From positions 2,923,501 through 2,987,500 of the forward strand of contig NC_037649.1 in NCBI RefSeq assembly GCF_003254395.2: 64,000 bases of DNA. Reading direction: 5' to 3'. The position numbers and the translations under genes are program-made. The notes beneath the pieces were generated by a model. That model was not told the DNA's origin. It was given only the letters and a program-made list of their open reading frames with translations, and ran no database searches. This document shows positions 39,381-51,142 of the stretch, piece by piece. Position 1 is the first letter of the stretch. Each line of letters opens with the position of its first letter. The stretch is from Apis mellifera. Its lineage: Eukaryota; Arthropoda; Insecta; Hymenoptera; Apidae.

Positions 39381-41064
39381 TTGACATATTGTCTATAAAT
39401 TAGAGAATTTTCCAATTTTTAAATATTTAAAGACAAAATAAAAAAATTTCAAGAATTTTATCGGACAATCGTACTACAAGATCAATTATTGCTGTAACAG
39501 TAATGTCGTATAATATTAATATTATAATTTAATATTGTATTAATATTTTTGTTATTATTATATATTTTATAATATATATTTATTTATATCATAAAATATT
39601 TTTAAAATAATTATTTCAAAAATATCATTTAAAATTATTGATTAAAAAGAAAGAATAAATTCTGCAATCAATCAATCAGAAAAATTTTAAATTAATAAAT
39701 ATATTCATATGAATTAATTAATGGATAAAATATTTATACAGAATTTTTACATAAAATTAATATTTAATATTAAATTATATATTTATTATTATATTATATT
39801 ATATATTTATTTGAATTAAATAATTTTGATTTTATATTTAATTTTGATATTTTTGAGAATAATTCTATTTTTTTTTTTTATATATCATTAATGATTGATT
39901 TTTCTACTTTATTTTTAATATTTTTTGTTTCACATTTATGTTTTTCAATTATATCATTATTTAATAATATTACGATATAGTGATTTTTATAATATTGAGT
40001 TTGAATTTTATAATATTGAAATTTTTTATAACTCTAATTTTTTAACATTAAGAAATTAAATTGTATTTTTTTTTATTACAAAAAAAATGATAATTATATA
40101 TATAAATATTCTATGTAAAATCCTAAATTTAATTTATTTAAAAAATATTAGGTTTTAAAAGTTCTTTGATCTATACTGATTTATACTGATCTGATATTTT
40201 TTTAAAATTTTCATAATATTATTTTTCGAAAATAATAAGTTGTATCATACTATATATTTTAATGATATTTTATTTAATGATATTTATTTATGAAATTTTA
40301 CTTTATATATAAAATGTTCTAATGTTGTAGTTTTTCTTTTGAATATTAATTATTTTTTTTTCCAAAAAGATTTTAAATTAAGCATTTAAAATATATTCAA
40401 GATGATTTTTGCTTAAAAGACCAATTTTTTTTATAAAGATTCAATAGTCAATTGATTGTTTTATTTATTATATTGATTGTTTTATTATATTATATTATTA
40501 TAATTATTATTATAATATTATAATAAAAAAACAATTTATAATTTATATATTTATTATATTATTAATTTATATATTATTAATTTATATATTTATTATATTA
40601 ATTTATTAACTTCTTAATATTAATCTTAATATTAATAATTAATAAAGTTTTCAAAAATATTTATAATCAAGAAAATCTGAGTGTCCTAATATTAATAAAA
40701 ATAGATTATTTCTCAAATCTTAATCACTAAAACCGTATATATTCCAAAAAAGAAGTAGTTTTTAAGTTTAAGTTCTTTGAAATCTTTAAAATCTAATAGT
40801 TTTTATATGAATAGAAAATTTTCAGTCCTTTAAAATATTATAAAATCACAAGTAATTTATATTAAAATTCATATTCTATATATTTGAAGTTATTTATTAA
40901 TTTTTTTGTTTTATGTATTCTATTTTAAATATATTTATCAGTTATTCATATTTTTTTATTTTAATTTTATTTCAAATTCAATTATATTTTATTAACAAAA
41001 ATATTTATAATTTTGTCACGAATTTTAAACTTCTTGCATATAAAATTTCCAAAAGATGATACTT

Positions 41065-41320
41065 AGAAATGTCGATTATTGGAACTAATGAGGAAATAAA
41101 TATATTTGGATAAGAGAATTTTTGAATAATAAAATAAAAACTTATTTTATATTAAATTTCATATATTGTAAATCAAATGGTAAAACAAATAAACGAATAA
41201 ATGCTATATAATATTAACATAATTATTTTTCTATCTCAATATTGCAAAAACCTACTATAAAACTATTATTTAAGTCTAAATCATTATTTTTTGCCAACTT
41301 TAAACTTTATCAAAAAATAT
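41065..41320 (+). mobile_element. Pogo/Tigger-like remnant, copy 1
   Basis: This shares a recognisable, diverged sequence with 52640-52865 in the same orientation. Shared words include GGATAA(T/G)AGAATTTTTGAA followed by TAATA(G/A)AATAAAAA, then a TATTAAATTT..ATATATT segment and a later TCTAAATCATT word. The 'GGATAATAGAATTTTTGAATAAT' style is reminiscent of pogo/Tigger-type DNA transposon ends as I remember them. No transposase is readable, so only the dispersed-repeat status is firm; the family name is tentative. Confidence 0.5.
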
Positions 41321-41905
41321 TAACATCTGATGAATAATATGTTTTACATAATTTTTTATATTTTATATTATCAATTATAAATTTTTCAATATCATATTCT
41401 TGTACTAAATTTGTTATTCACCATTTTCCAATTTCTTAATAATTTCATGTTTTGAAATGAATTTGATAATACTATCCGTTTCTTTTTACGCATTTATATA
41501 TTATTAATTATGTACATATGTACATATAAACACTTCAAGTGCAAATATTATATTAAAATATTAAAAAGATTTTGTTTTGATAATTGATAGAAGAAGAAGA
41601 AGAAACTATATATACAAATAACATGTTTCCGACATATGAATACGAACTAATAATACAAAATATAATTATAATAATATAATATAAAAAAAAATGTTTGGAT
41701 AACATAAAGTTCCGGATGCTTGAAATTTCAATATATTTTAATATATTTTAGTAAAATAATAATTTTCATATGATTAGTAAGATTAACAAGAAATGAAATT
41801 AGTGCATATTTAATTTTTATGACCGTATTTGTTTAATATAATGTTTTAGATTTGTTGCAAAAGATAAGCTAGCTTAGTCAAATTCTTAGTTTCCTGGAAT
41901 ATATT

Positions 41906-41995
41906 TAAATTTCATTATTTTTAATATTTAACTACTATTTAATACTATTTACTATTTACTATTTATTATTTACTATTATTTAAATTTCATTATTA
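41906..41995. repeat. TATTTAC-type tandem flanked by a direct repeat
   Basis: Imperfect 7-bp units (ACTATTT) occupy about 41931-41980. On both sides lies the word TTTAAATTTCATTATT (from about 41906 and again from about 41979), so the whole looks like a small local duplication with slippage inside. Confidence 0.6.
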
Positions 41996-43417
41996 TTTAA
42001 CATTATATTTACTAAGTTTTTTTATTTAATGTGATACAAATATAAACTAATATGTAATTTGTTTTTTGATAGAATATTTATTGAAATATATAAAAGCAGA
42101 AAAATAACATATATAAATACATATATATATAAACATATATATAACAAAAGTTATTAATAATAAAAATACAAAAATAAAATAATTTAATAAAATATAATCA
42201 TTTGTATATTTGTAATCGATAACCAAAAATTATTAGATTACCGTTCAATTATTTTTCAATAGATATTTTTCATAATTAAACAATAATTTAATTTAATTTC
42301 ATTCATATATATGAATGAATAAATAAATAATGTATGAATTCACTAAGTATCAATTTATAAAATTCTATGAATTCTAAATGTGAAAGAATTCATTTGAGAT
42401 TAAAAATTCGTTTAAGAAAATTCGAGAAGATTTGAGAATCCAAATAGTTCCACTCATTCGAATATAAATAGTGAATATTATATTTCATTTATATATATAT
42501 TTTTTTTTGCAAATTAATAGTTTTTAAATAATCTTAAAAATAATTAATTTAATTTTTTGATTGATCAAAGATGCATTTCGTTCTATTGGTTTATAAAACT
42601 ATTGTTTCGAATATTTTATTTAATTTTCCATAATTTTATATTTTAATATATATCGAATATATATCTATATAACATTTTTTATTTACTTTTATCTATAGAT
42701 TTTTTCAATAAAATATAAATATATATAAGAAGAATCTTGCATTTTAATATTTTAATAAGTTTCACAGCGCTCTAATAAGAAACATATTGTTCATAGAATG
42801 TTTATAATAGAACGTATAAAATATTCATATAATATTTAAATATAGAAAATTTTATTATAATAATATGCTTAAAATAATGAATATGTTTTACATATTTTAT
42901 CGGTTTTCATCTGGATTATTTTATGATATATTTATTTTTTAAAAAATTTCGTTAAATTAATTAAGCATTACAAAGAATTAATTTTCGTTATCGCGTTAAT
43001 TATAATGATTCTTTTATCAAATAAGTATATAGTTTCATAATTTTACTAATAATTTGATATTTAAAAAATTTCCAAATATACCAATCTTATTATGATTGTA
43101 ATATTGTATGTAGGTAATTATATTTGTTGCAAAATGTATATATATATTGCAAATGTACATATAAACGGAGAAAAATTTCTGATCATAGAAAATTAAAAAT
43201 TATTTAGTCCTATATTATAATTATATATACTTTTAGTAAATGTTTATGCAATTTAAAACATTAGATGTTAAAACACTTCGATTAATTGAATAGATAGTAT
43301 GATTCATAATTTTGATTTATGATCATTAATTGTTCAACTATGGCATTTGATTCAGTAAAACATTTTTTACTCAAAATTATAATTTTGGAAACAAAATTCT
43401 CAAATTAAAAATTGTTT

Positions 43418-43420
<3 letters not shown>

Positions 43421-43452
<32 letters not shown>
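43421..43452. repeat. (AT)16 microsatellite
   Basis: 32 bp of uninterrupted AT, a few hundred bases upstream of the Copia relic. Confidence 0.93.
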
Positions 43453-43455
<3 letters not shown>

Positions 43456-43774
43456 TTAATTTAATTTGAAAATATGAACTCAGATGACACAATATTAATC
43501 TTAATAACAATATAAACATTAATCTACAATGTTATTTTTTAGGATGTTATTTTTTTATATCTCGGTATTTTTTATACAATCGAAAAATTAAATATTGAAA
43601 ATTATGCTGAAAATTAAAAACCTATTAATACAATTTATAATATAACGATTTATAATCATATATTAATGGATGTACTATTAAAGTAGAAGTAATTAGCATT
43701 CTAGAAATAAAAAAGCATTCTTAAAAAATTAGTAAAAATCAAATGAGTAACAAATATAAAAAATACAATATGTT

Positions 43775-44080
43775 AAAAATAGCAAAAGAAATATTTAATG
43801 AAATATTATAAAAGAAATATTTATGAGTTAAAAAATCCCATCAGAAAATATATTCTTTATAAATTAATAGTTACATGAAGAAAGCAAATGTGCAAATAGA
43901 AGAGCATAAGTAAATTCATGAATATAACAGAAAAATTAAAAAAAATAGATATTAATAAATCTCTGTTAAATTATGTAATTATGCTATTATACCATTTTTT
44001 TTGAAATTTTTGTACAACTATATTATTTAAAAATAATTTATTAATAACAGATTTTTTATTTTCTATTTTTCTCTAAAAGT
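43775..44080 (+). pseudogene. Copia gag fragment
   Basis: In shifting frames one reads IAKEIFNEI near 43780, KKANVQIEEHK from 43875, and FMNITEKLKKIDINKSL from about 43922. Next comes NFCTTIL after a stop. Their spacing and character match the helical gag (UBN2-type) domain of Copia elements. Multiple stops and at least two frame changes make it non-coding. Confidence 0.65.
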
Positions 44081-44599
44081 AAAATTAATAAAAACTAGAT
44101 TCGAAGATCAAAATATAAATACACAAGACGAAATTAAAAATGATATATTTTTAATAAGAAATAAAAAATAATGTAAACACATATAGTAACTATAATAAAA
44201 ATTCTAATATACAAAAATGCAATATATGGTAAAAAAGAATATAAATCATATATTTGATTTGATTGAATATATTTGATTGAAAAACAAGCAATCGAATCAC
44301 CAAAAAAAGAAAACAATGAATATAATTACGTTAATTAAGCCAATGATAAATAATTTTAATTACTACTTAAACAAGTATGCTTAAACAATACATATCATAT
44401 GTATAAAAATAGTAAATTTATCAAAATTAATCAATATATCAATATTGTGTATACAGCTATCAAATAATCTATGTAATACGAAAGCATAGACGATATTAAA
44501 TTAATTTAGTATTAAATTAAGTATTAGAAGAAATCTAAAGATAATTGATCAACATTTTTATTGACGATGTCATTAAATATATATAAAATGCTAAAAAAA

Positions 44600-45150
44600 T
44601 AGGTTCGAAGCACTCGAAGTACATTTAAAAATTATAAAATTAAAAAAAAAAATTAGAAAACAAGAAAAATTAGATCCAACAAAAAAATATATTTCATAAA
44701 AATTTAAAGAAATATTTGAGACATATAGTAATAGGAGATAATTACATATGAAACATATTCCTGAATAAAACGGCGTAGCTGAACAAATAAATAAAACTTT
44801 AATAGAAATAGTAAGATGCATAATATTATAATTAAAGAGTTACTTGAATATTGTAAACTAAATTAATAAATAACTAAGTTAAAATAGGCGTTCAATCTCT
44901 GTATTAAGCAATTTAATTTAATAAAGGCATATAATAAAAGAAAAGCACATGTAGGATTTATGAAAACATTTATATATAAAGCCATAGCATTATATATAGC
45001 ATTAGAGAAAAAATGTTGAATAGAAAAATTTTAATCAAAATTTTTATAAATCATATATAATGATTAAATATTGAAATGAATTCAAGACATATAAATCTTC
45101 TACAAATAATAAGGTAAAAAGGTAAAATGTACTCTTCATAAAAAAGTTAG
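44600..45150 (+). pseudogene. Copia integrase fragment
   Basis: One frame (44760 + 3n) gives KKIRKQEK, KFKEIFE and then the family hallmark NGVAE followed by QINKTLIEIVRC, interrupted by stop codons. Several stops (TAA) sit where CAA is expected, consistent with C-to-T decay. Downstream traces near 44960-45090 resemble the region between integrase and reverse transcriptase. No catalytic DD35E set could be read. Confidence 0.7.
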
Positions 45151-45439
45151 AAGTTTCGGTATTTCTAAGTATTCGTTAAAAGAAATAAAAAAGAAACTAT
45201 AGATTTTCTGCCTAAAAGAAATAATAATATATAATACAAAATATAAAATAATGATAAAATAGTCTTAAAGAAAAAAAAGAAAAACAAGAAGATAATATCA
45301 AAATGAGAGATTAGTAAAAAAATTTAAAAGACTAAGAAAAATAAGAAAAATCTGGAAGATCATCGAAATTATTTCAAATGAAACTTAAGAATTCATTAAG
45401 TCTAAATAAAATTGAATATAGAAATGACAAACAATTTTG

Positions 45440-45745
45440 ATTATGTAATTTGTAGTAAATATATTCTGCATAAATGCAGAATACGAATCACTAATAGAGA
45501 GAATAAAAGAAGAATAAAATATGAAAATTTCAAGCCTTAAAAAGGCTTTTTATTAAATAAATAACTAAATAGCTAAAATAAAATAAATAAATAAAAAACA
45601 AAATAATAATAATAATATATATGGATCTAGAGATAAATATAGAACAAGACAAATATAATAATTCGAAAAAATATTTAAATTATAAGGAAATATTTGTCTC
45701 AGGAGTAAGATTCGAGATAATGCAAGCAATTTTAACTTAATCGAA

Positions 45746-45793
<48 letters not shown>

Positions 45794-46520
45794 TTTTTAT
45801 TAACTTATTTTAAAGATGATTTAAAAAAAATCTATATAGAACAATCTGAACTATTCTCAATAAAAAATAAAAATCAAGTCTTTTCCAAAAACTTTTATAT
45901 AGATTAAAGCAGTAATAAATGATATGAAAAATTAAACACTTGATATATGAATGTGAAAATCTAATATATATTCTGTATAATGTAAATAAATTATAATTTT
46001 AAAAAATTAATCATTTTTGTCAGTTATAATTTATTAATTTTATCCAATGACTTAAGTGAATTCGATGAATTCCTATCATAATGAAATATATAATAATTAT
46101 TATATTAATATAATTAATAACTAATATAATTAATATATTAAAACAAAAATTCATTTATTAAATTTATTTATTAATCAAAATTTATTCAATCAGAAATATT
46201 TTATAAATTAATGAAATAATAATATTAAAGATATACATTTTATAAATGTGCTTTTACAAAAATTGAAAAAATTTAGAATATAGAATTGTAAACTCATTTC
46301 AATGGAATTTAATATAGAAAAAAACATTTTCGGAAGAAGAAAAGAATCAAATGATTTCCTTATAAAGAATTAATATCAGATTATTTATATTTAACTAACA
46401 TCACTCGCTCCGATATTTTATTTACAATCAACATACTAAAACGATTTTATTGAAGTCTCATCTTGGTCTACTGAAAATATACAAAAAGAGAGAAAATCAC
46501 AAAACATATAACAATTAATT
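45440..46520 (+). pseudogene. Copia reverse transcriptase / RNase H-linker fragments
   Basis: Pieces in order: a short acidic/helical stretch near 45475-45520; GSRDKYRTRQ at about 45623; YKEIF..SGVRFEIMQAIL at 45681-45737; after the (TA)n insertion, YFKDDLKKIYIEQSE in another frame from 45806; CKLISMEFNIEKN near 46289; and PYKELISDYLYLTNITRSDI from 46358. The YVDD active-site box was not readable. The microsatellite at 45751-45791 sits between two RT pieces and accompanies a frame change. Confidence 0.75.
45751..45791. repeat. (TA)20 microsatellite inside the Copia RT relic
   Basis: 41 bp of pure TA separate two reverse-transcriptase fragments that lie in different frames. The tract therefore expanded after the element died. 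Confidence 0.93.
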
Positions 46521-47857
46521 ACATTAATAAATGTATAATAACTAATTTGGCACAAATAAAATAATTTATCACGATATCATTTTGTTTTATTAATTCCATT
46601 TTTAGATTTTTAAATTAAAAATTATTTCAAGGACATGGAGTTTATTGAATTTGCTTGAAAATTAAATATAACAATATAAATTCAAAAATATATTATATAA
46701 ATTCAGAAATATGAATATAAAAAATTCAATATGATTTCGATCTTTTATTGAATAAAATATTTAAAAAAATAAATTAATATTTATTATATATTTCATTATT
46801 ATTATTAAATTAATAATAGAATTCATTAATTATATATTTAATCTTGATTTTCATAAAAATAAGGAATTAAACAATTTAATTTTATTCCATATTTTTTTTT
46901 ATTTTCATATGCAAAATAATAATCTATCAATAATTTATTCATATCCAATTTGAAATTAACTAATTTCACTTATATTTAAAATATTTTCGATTTATCTTTT
47001 ATGTAGAATTCCCTCTACAGTATGATCATTTGTGAGACACTCATCTCATAGAAGTTTATATCACACTATTACATTCATAATGATCGTTGATTTTATATTG
47101 TTGTTCATATTGTTTTAATCTTTGAAAAATCTAAATTTCACGAAATATATAAATTGCGTATAATATAATCAGATATTAATGTATGTTTATACTTATTATA
47201 ACGTATATTAATTAGTTTAATTATTTATATTTTCATTAATTATAAAAGAAGTAAATTCAATTGGATTTAATTTAATTTTTCGATAATATTTATTATATTT
47301 TACAAATATATGCAACTTATTTAATTAATTTAATATAAAGAAGTATAATAAAATATATAATATAATAATATAAATAATAAAATAATATTAAAAAGAAATC
47401 ATAATAATTTTTGCGTTATAAAAATATTTAGATATTTAATAAATTTATAATAAAATAAAAAAAATATATCATCATATAAAATTAAAGGAATTCTCAGTTT
47501 TTTTTATTATTGAAAAATTTGTCGATTTTATTGTCGATTATTTAAAGCATTATATCTTCATAATAAAAGATCATATAATAATTATTTAAATTTACTTTTA
47601 AAAATAAAGTCTTTATTTTCATAATTATTAAGTAATTTTTCTCAATTTTTTTATATTCTATAAATATTTCTATATTTTTTATTGTATATAGAAATATAGA
47701 AAAGATTTTTAAAAGCTAAAGATTTTTTTTTCTTGATATTTGAAAATATTTCAAATACTCTTTACAAGCATTAAAATTTTTTTTTATGGATTTATACCTT
47801 TATAGATTTGAAGCATTAGAAGAATCTCTTGAAGATTACATGATCGAACTTATATCT

Positions 47858-47920
47858 TATATATATATGTATATAAGTATATATGTATATAAATATATGT
47901 ATATAAGTTTCATATGTATT
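47858..47920. repeat. ATATGTAT-type microsatellite beside mariner copy 2
   Basis: Alternating ATAT, GTAT and AAGT units precede the mariner end. The element inserted about 10 bp after this tract. Confidence 0.65.
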
Positions 47921-47929
47921 TTGAATGTA

Positions 47930-47959
47930 TTGGGTTGGCAACTAAGTAATTGCGGATTT
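47930..47959 (+). repeat. Terminal inverted repeat of mariner copy 2 (transposase 3' side)
   Basis: Perfect 30-bp match to the inverted copy at the other end of the element, next to a TA target site. Confidence 0.95.
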
Positions 47960-48003
47960 TTTTTAGAAAATCAAAGACAATTTTTTTATGGAACTAAATA
48001 ACT

Positions 48004-49018
48004 TTATTCTGTAATGTGTTGCCCATTTTGATCAATGAGTTTGCCGATCTTTCAGGCAGCATCATAATCCCATGTTCATAAAACTTCTGGTTTTTATTAG
48101 CAAAAAACTGAATCAGTACGATTTGATATCATCATCATTATTGAAATTTTTACCATTCAAGGAGTTTTGTAAAGATCGAAACAAAAAGTAATCAGATGGT
48201 GCAAGATCAGGACTATATGGTGGATGTGGCAAATCCCAACCAAGCTCCAATAATTTTTGTCGAGTGACCAAAGATGTGTGTGGCCTTGCATTGTCATGAT
48301 GGAATACAACACTTTTTCGATTTGTCAATTCGGGCCGCTTTTCTTCAACTGCATTGTTTAATTTCGTTAGTTGTTCAATGTAGACAACAGAATTGATCGT
48401 TCGGTTGGGTGGTAAGAGTTCAAAATAGACAATTCCTTTGTAATCCCACCAAACTGATAACAAAACCTTCTTTTGATGAATACCAGTTTTTGATGTTGTT
48501 TGAGCTGGTTCACGTGGCCTGCTCCACGATCTTTTCCGCTTGATATTGTTGTAAACAACCCATTTTTCATCGCCAGTTATCAGTCGTTTTAAAAATGGAT
48601 CATTTTCATTACGTTTCTTTAGCAAATCGCAACTGTTAATGCGTTGCTTTTCTTTCAGTTCATGAGGAATCCATGTATCGAGTTTTTGAACATAGCCAAG
48701 TTGTTTTAAGTGGTTTTCAATGCATATATGTGATACATGAAGTTTCTCTGCAATCTCACGAGTTGTAGTGTGAGGATCCGAATCGATTATTGCTTTGATT
48801 AGGTCGTCATCAACTTCAACTGGACGACCAGAGCGTTTTTCGTCTTTGAGTGAAAAATCAGCAGAACGAAATTTGTCAAACCAATTTTGACACTGCCGTT
48901 CTTTTAAGGCTTCGTCGCCATAAACAGCACATAACTTTTTGTGAGCTTGCGATGCGTTTTTCCCTTTGCGAAAATAAAAAAGCAAAATATGACGATAATG
49001 TTCCTTTTGATTTTCCAT
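48004..49018 (-). pseudogene. Mariner transposase, almost intact but inactivated
   Basis: The protein opens at ATG 49018 and reads 301 codons to TGA before 48113. Residues 1-65 form the first helix-turn-helix (MENQKEHYRHILLFYF..WFDKFRSADFS), residues 84-121 the second, ending in WIPHEL (family WVPHEL). The catalytic acidic residues are present: D150 (ITGDEKW), D242 (HHDNARPH) and D276 (PSDYFLF). Lesions relative to the intron-1 copy are a 9-bp deletion after KEK (three codons lost), loss of one Val codon in GWD(V)LPHPP that makes the last spacing 33 instead of 34 residues, and a 1-bp deletion after KSY that creates TGA. Remaining C-terminal codons continue out of frame, with further small indels, to TAA at 48006-48004. 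Transposase activity is very unlikely. Confidence 0.93.
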
Positions 49019-49169
49019 TTTTCAACGAACGCCAAACGAAAACTTCGCAACCGATCAAAAAACTTTTTTTATTTGACAGCTGAATTGCCAACTATCAAAT
49101 AACAAAATGTGTTTTACATTTGGACTATGCCAGCAAACCTAAAAATTCAACTGAACCCATCTATGAGTG

Positions 49170-49199
49170 AAATCCGCAATTACTTAGTTGCCAACCCAA
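49170..49199 (-). repeat. Terminal inverted repeat of mariner copy 2 (transposase 5' side)
   Basis: Perfect 30-bp partner of the repeat at 47930-47959, next to a TA target site. The transposase leader starts just inside it. Confidence 0.95.
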
Positions 49200-50449
49200 T
49201 ATATAATTAGTACACATATATTTGTGTTTAATTAAATATAGTGTATGCTCATTAAATATTCAAAAAGAAATATTTACTTTACCTTTTCTTATTACTTACC
49301 TTTTCTTATTACTCTTTTTTTTCTGATATCTTTCTTACATATGATATTGATACATCGATGTATATTTTCTGAACAATATTTAAATAGTCATATATCTGAT
49401 AAATAATCAGAAATTTTTTAATTCTTTTTATCATGAATATGAAAAAAAGATTTTAACTTCTTTTTTTAAAATTTAGAGAAATTGCTAAATTTGCTTTATT
49501 GAATTAATTAATACTAATAAGAAACAAATAAAACTTTGAAAAGCAAAAATAAAATTCAAATATGTTTTGATTATATTGCTTCAGATTAAAATATTTCCAT
49601 AATTTATTATTTGTTATATGAATAATAGATTCTTGGAGTTGTTAAGCAATAAGAAATGAAAATTTTTTTACGGTTAAAGTAGTTACTATCATTTTATTTT
49701 ATTAAATAGATAAATTTTATTAAAGTATAGTAAAAGAAGAACAAATATTTCAGACTAATAATATAGTAACAAGAATTATATTCATTTATTTCTTATTCAG
49801 CATTAATAATGCATTGATTTTTATATTTATGAAATTATATTTTATCATATTTTTTTAATTTATTTTTAAATAAACTTAATTATAAATTTTATTTTGATTA
49901 GAATAATTATATTCTAGCAATATATTAAATATACATATATAATTCAATTATGAATTCGAAAAATCATAATCTAATTAAAATAATTTTAATTAATTTAATC
50001 ATATCTATTACTCTATTATTGTTAAATTATTATTGTAATTCCATGCAAATTCATATATTGTATATACAATTATATATATAATTTCATTTTAAAATATTTA
50101 TTATATAAAGCAAAAATGGAATAAATATTTTCTTTTTGCTAATTTAATAATTTTTTAACAACAATCCTTCTATGTTGCGTGAAGTGTATATTATTCAGAC
50201 TTTCTGCCTTCTATATCATATCTATTTATATAAATTAAATAAATTAGAATTGAAAAACTTCTTTGTAAGTAATTACCAATTTTTTTATTATTAAATCTAT
50301 TAAAAAGAATATATCTACAAAAAAAAATTAGGAATTCAAAGTTATTTATTTTTCTCTATTTTAGTAAAAATTTTTAAATTTCATCCCACAATCAAAAATA
50401 GAAAATAATTAGAAAAACAATCAAACATGAAATATATATATCATATAAA

Positions 50450-50720
50450 CATATGATCGGTAAAACTTTGCCTAGAGGTTTGAAAAGTATGACGGCCTTG
50501 AAGATGAATAATTAACAAGTTACACAGAAATGGAAAGCCGTCAAATGGTCACGAAAGTCTCTTGACCAGGATTGGAAACAACACCTGACTAATGAATTGT
50601 GTAATATCAGTATATTAACGGAATACTAATTGGAAGAAATATTGCATATGTATTTACATATATACGTATAATATTATCACTGAATTACATGCGAACAATG
50701 AGGCCATAATTGATACCATT
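50450..50720. other. Balanced-composition block in intron 3
   Basis: About 270 bp including TGACGGCCTTGAAG, GAAAGCCGTCAAATGGTCACG and CTTGACCAGGATTGG. GACGGC near its start and GCCGTC about 45 bp later could pair. No long frame and no known repeat or RNA family was recognised. Possibly a conserved regulatory element. Confidence 0.3.
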
Positions 50721-51084
50721 AATATTTAAACTATTTAAAAAACATTCTCACTTTTTATAGTTTCTCTTATGTAACATAGTTTATAATTTAATCTTCTTTA
50801 TCAATTTATTATTTAACTATTTTACTTTTCTTTTTAGGATAAGTAAATTTGACTGTTTTTCTATCTATAGAATTTTTTAATTTTACTTAAAAGATAAAAG
50901 ATACATGAAAATTAAATATAGCAAAATAATAAAAAATAAAAAAAATATTAAATAAAATATTTTAATTAAAAATTGTAATATAATATTAATACCGATTAAT
51001 TTTTAAAAATTAAAAATATAATGGCTTTTAACAATCAATTTATCAATTAATTTATCAGACATGTTTTTGTAATAAATATTCGAT

Positions 51085-51090
51085 TATATA

Positions 51091-51140
<50 letters not shown>
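51085..51140. repeat. (TA)n microsatellite with one GTG interruption
   Basis: 56 bp of TA with a single TGTG break near the left end. Confidence 0.93.

Positions 51141-51142
<2 letters not shown>

Larger units (their letters stand above)
43775..46520 (+). mobile_element. Decayed Copia-type LTR retrotransposon (gag-pol remnant)
   Basis: Stop-riddled and frameshifted, but fragments appear in the Copia order gag, integrase, reverse transcriptase, which separates it from Gypsy and BEL (integrase last). Seen pieces: gag helices near 43775-44030 (IAKEIFNEI, then FMNITEKLKKID); a possible zinc-knuckle trace near 44218; the integrase motif NGVAE at 44769-44783, preceded by PE and a stop codon where family members have Gln; an RT fragment YKEIF..VRFEIMQAIL at 45681-45737; a second RT piece DDLKKIYIEQSE from 45815; and a C-terminal pol piece PYKEL..YLYLTNITRSDI from 46358. 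No LTRs were found. It runs in the gene's direction inside intron 3. It is an ancient, inactive copy, recognised by eye only. Confidence 0.82.
47930..49199 (-). mobile_element. Mariner element, mellifera-type, near full length (1270 bp)
   Basis: Perfect 30-bp terminal inverted repeats (47930-47959 and 49170-49199, TTGGGTTGGCAACTAAG..) are flanked by TA at 47928-47929 and 49200-49201. The length is close to the usual 1.28-1.29 kb of mariners, the shortfall fitting small deletions in the coding part. The element lies in PDSS1 intron 3, opposite to the gene and opposite to the shorter copy in intron 1. Identical ends and a mostly open transposase indicate a fairly recent insertion compared with the neighbouring Copia relic. 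The 5' leader between the right repeat and the start codon is about 150 bp. Confidence 0.96.

Noticed and set aside
44591..44821. A 76-codon - strand open frame
   Set aside because: It is antisense to the Copia integrase relic and has AT-driven composition.
48850..49091. Open frames overlapping the 5' part of mariner copy 2 in other frames
   Set aside because: Shadows of the real transposase frame, with no independent domain.
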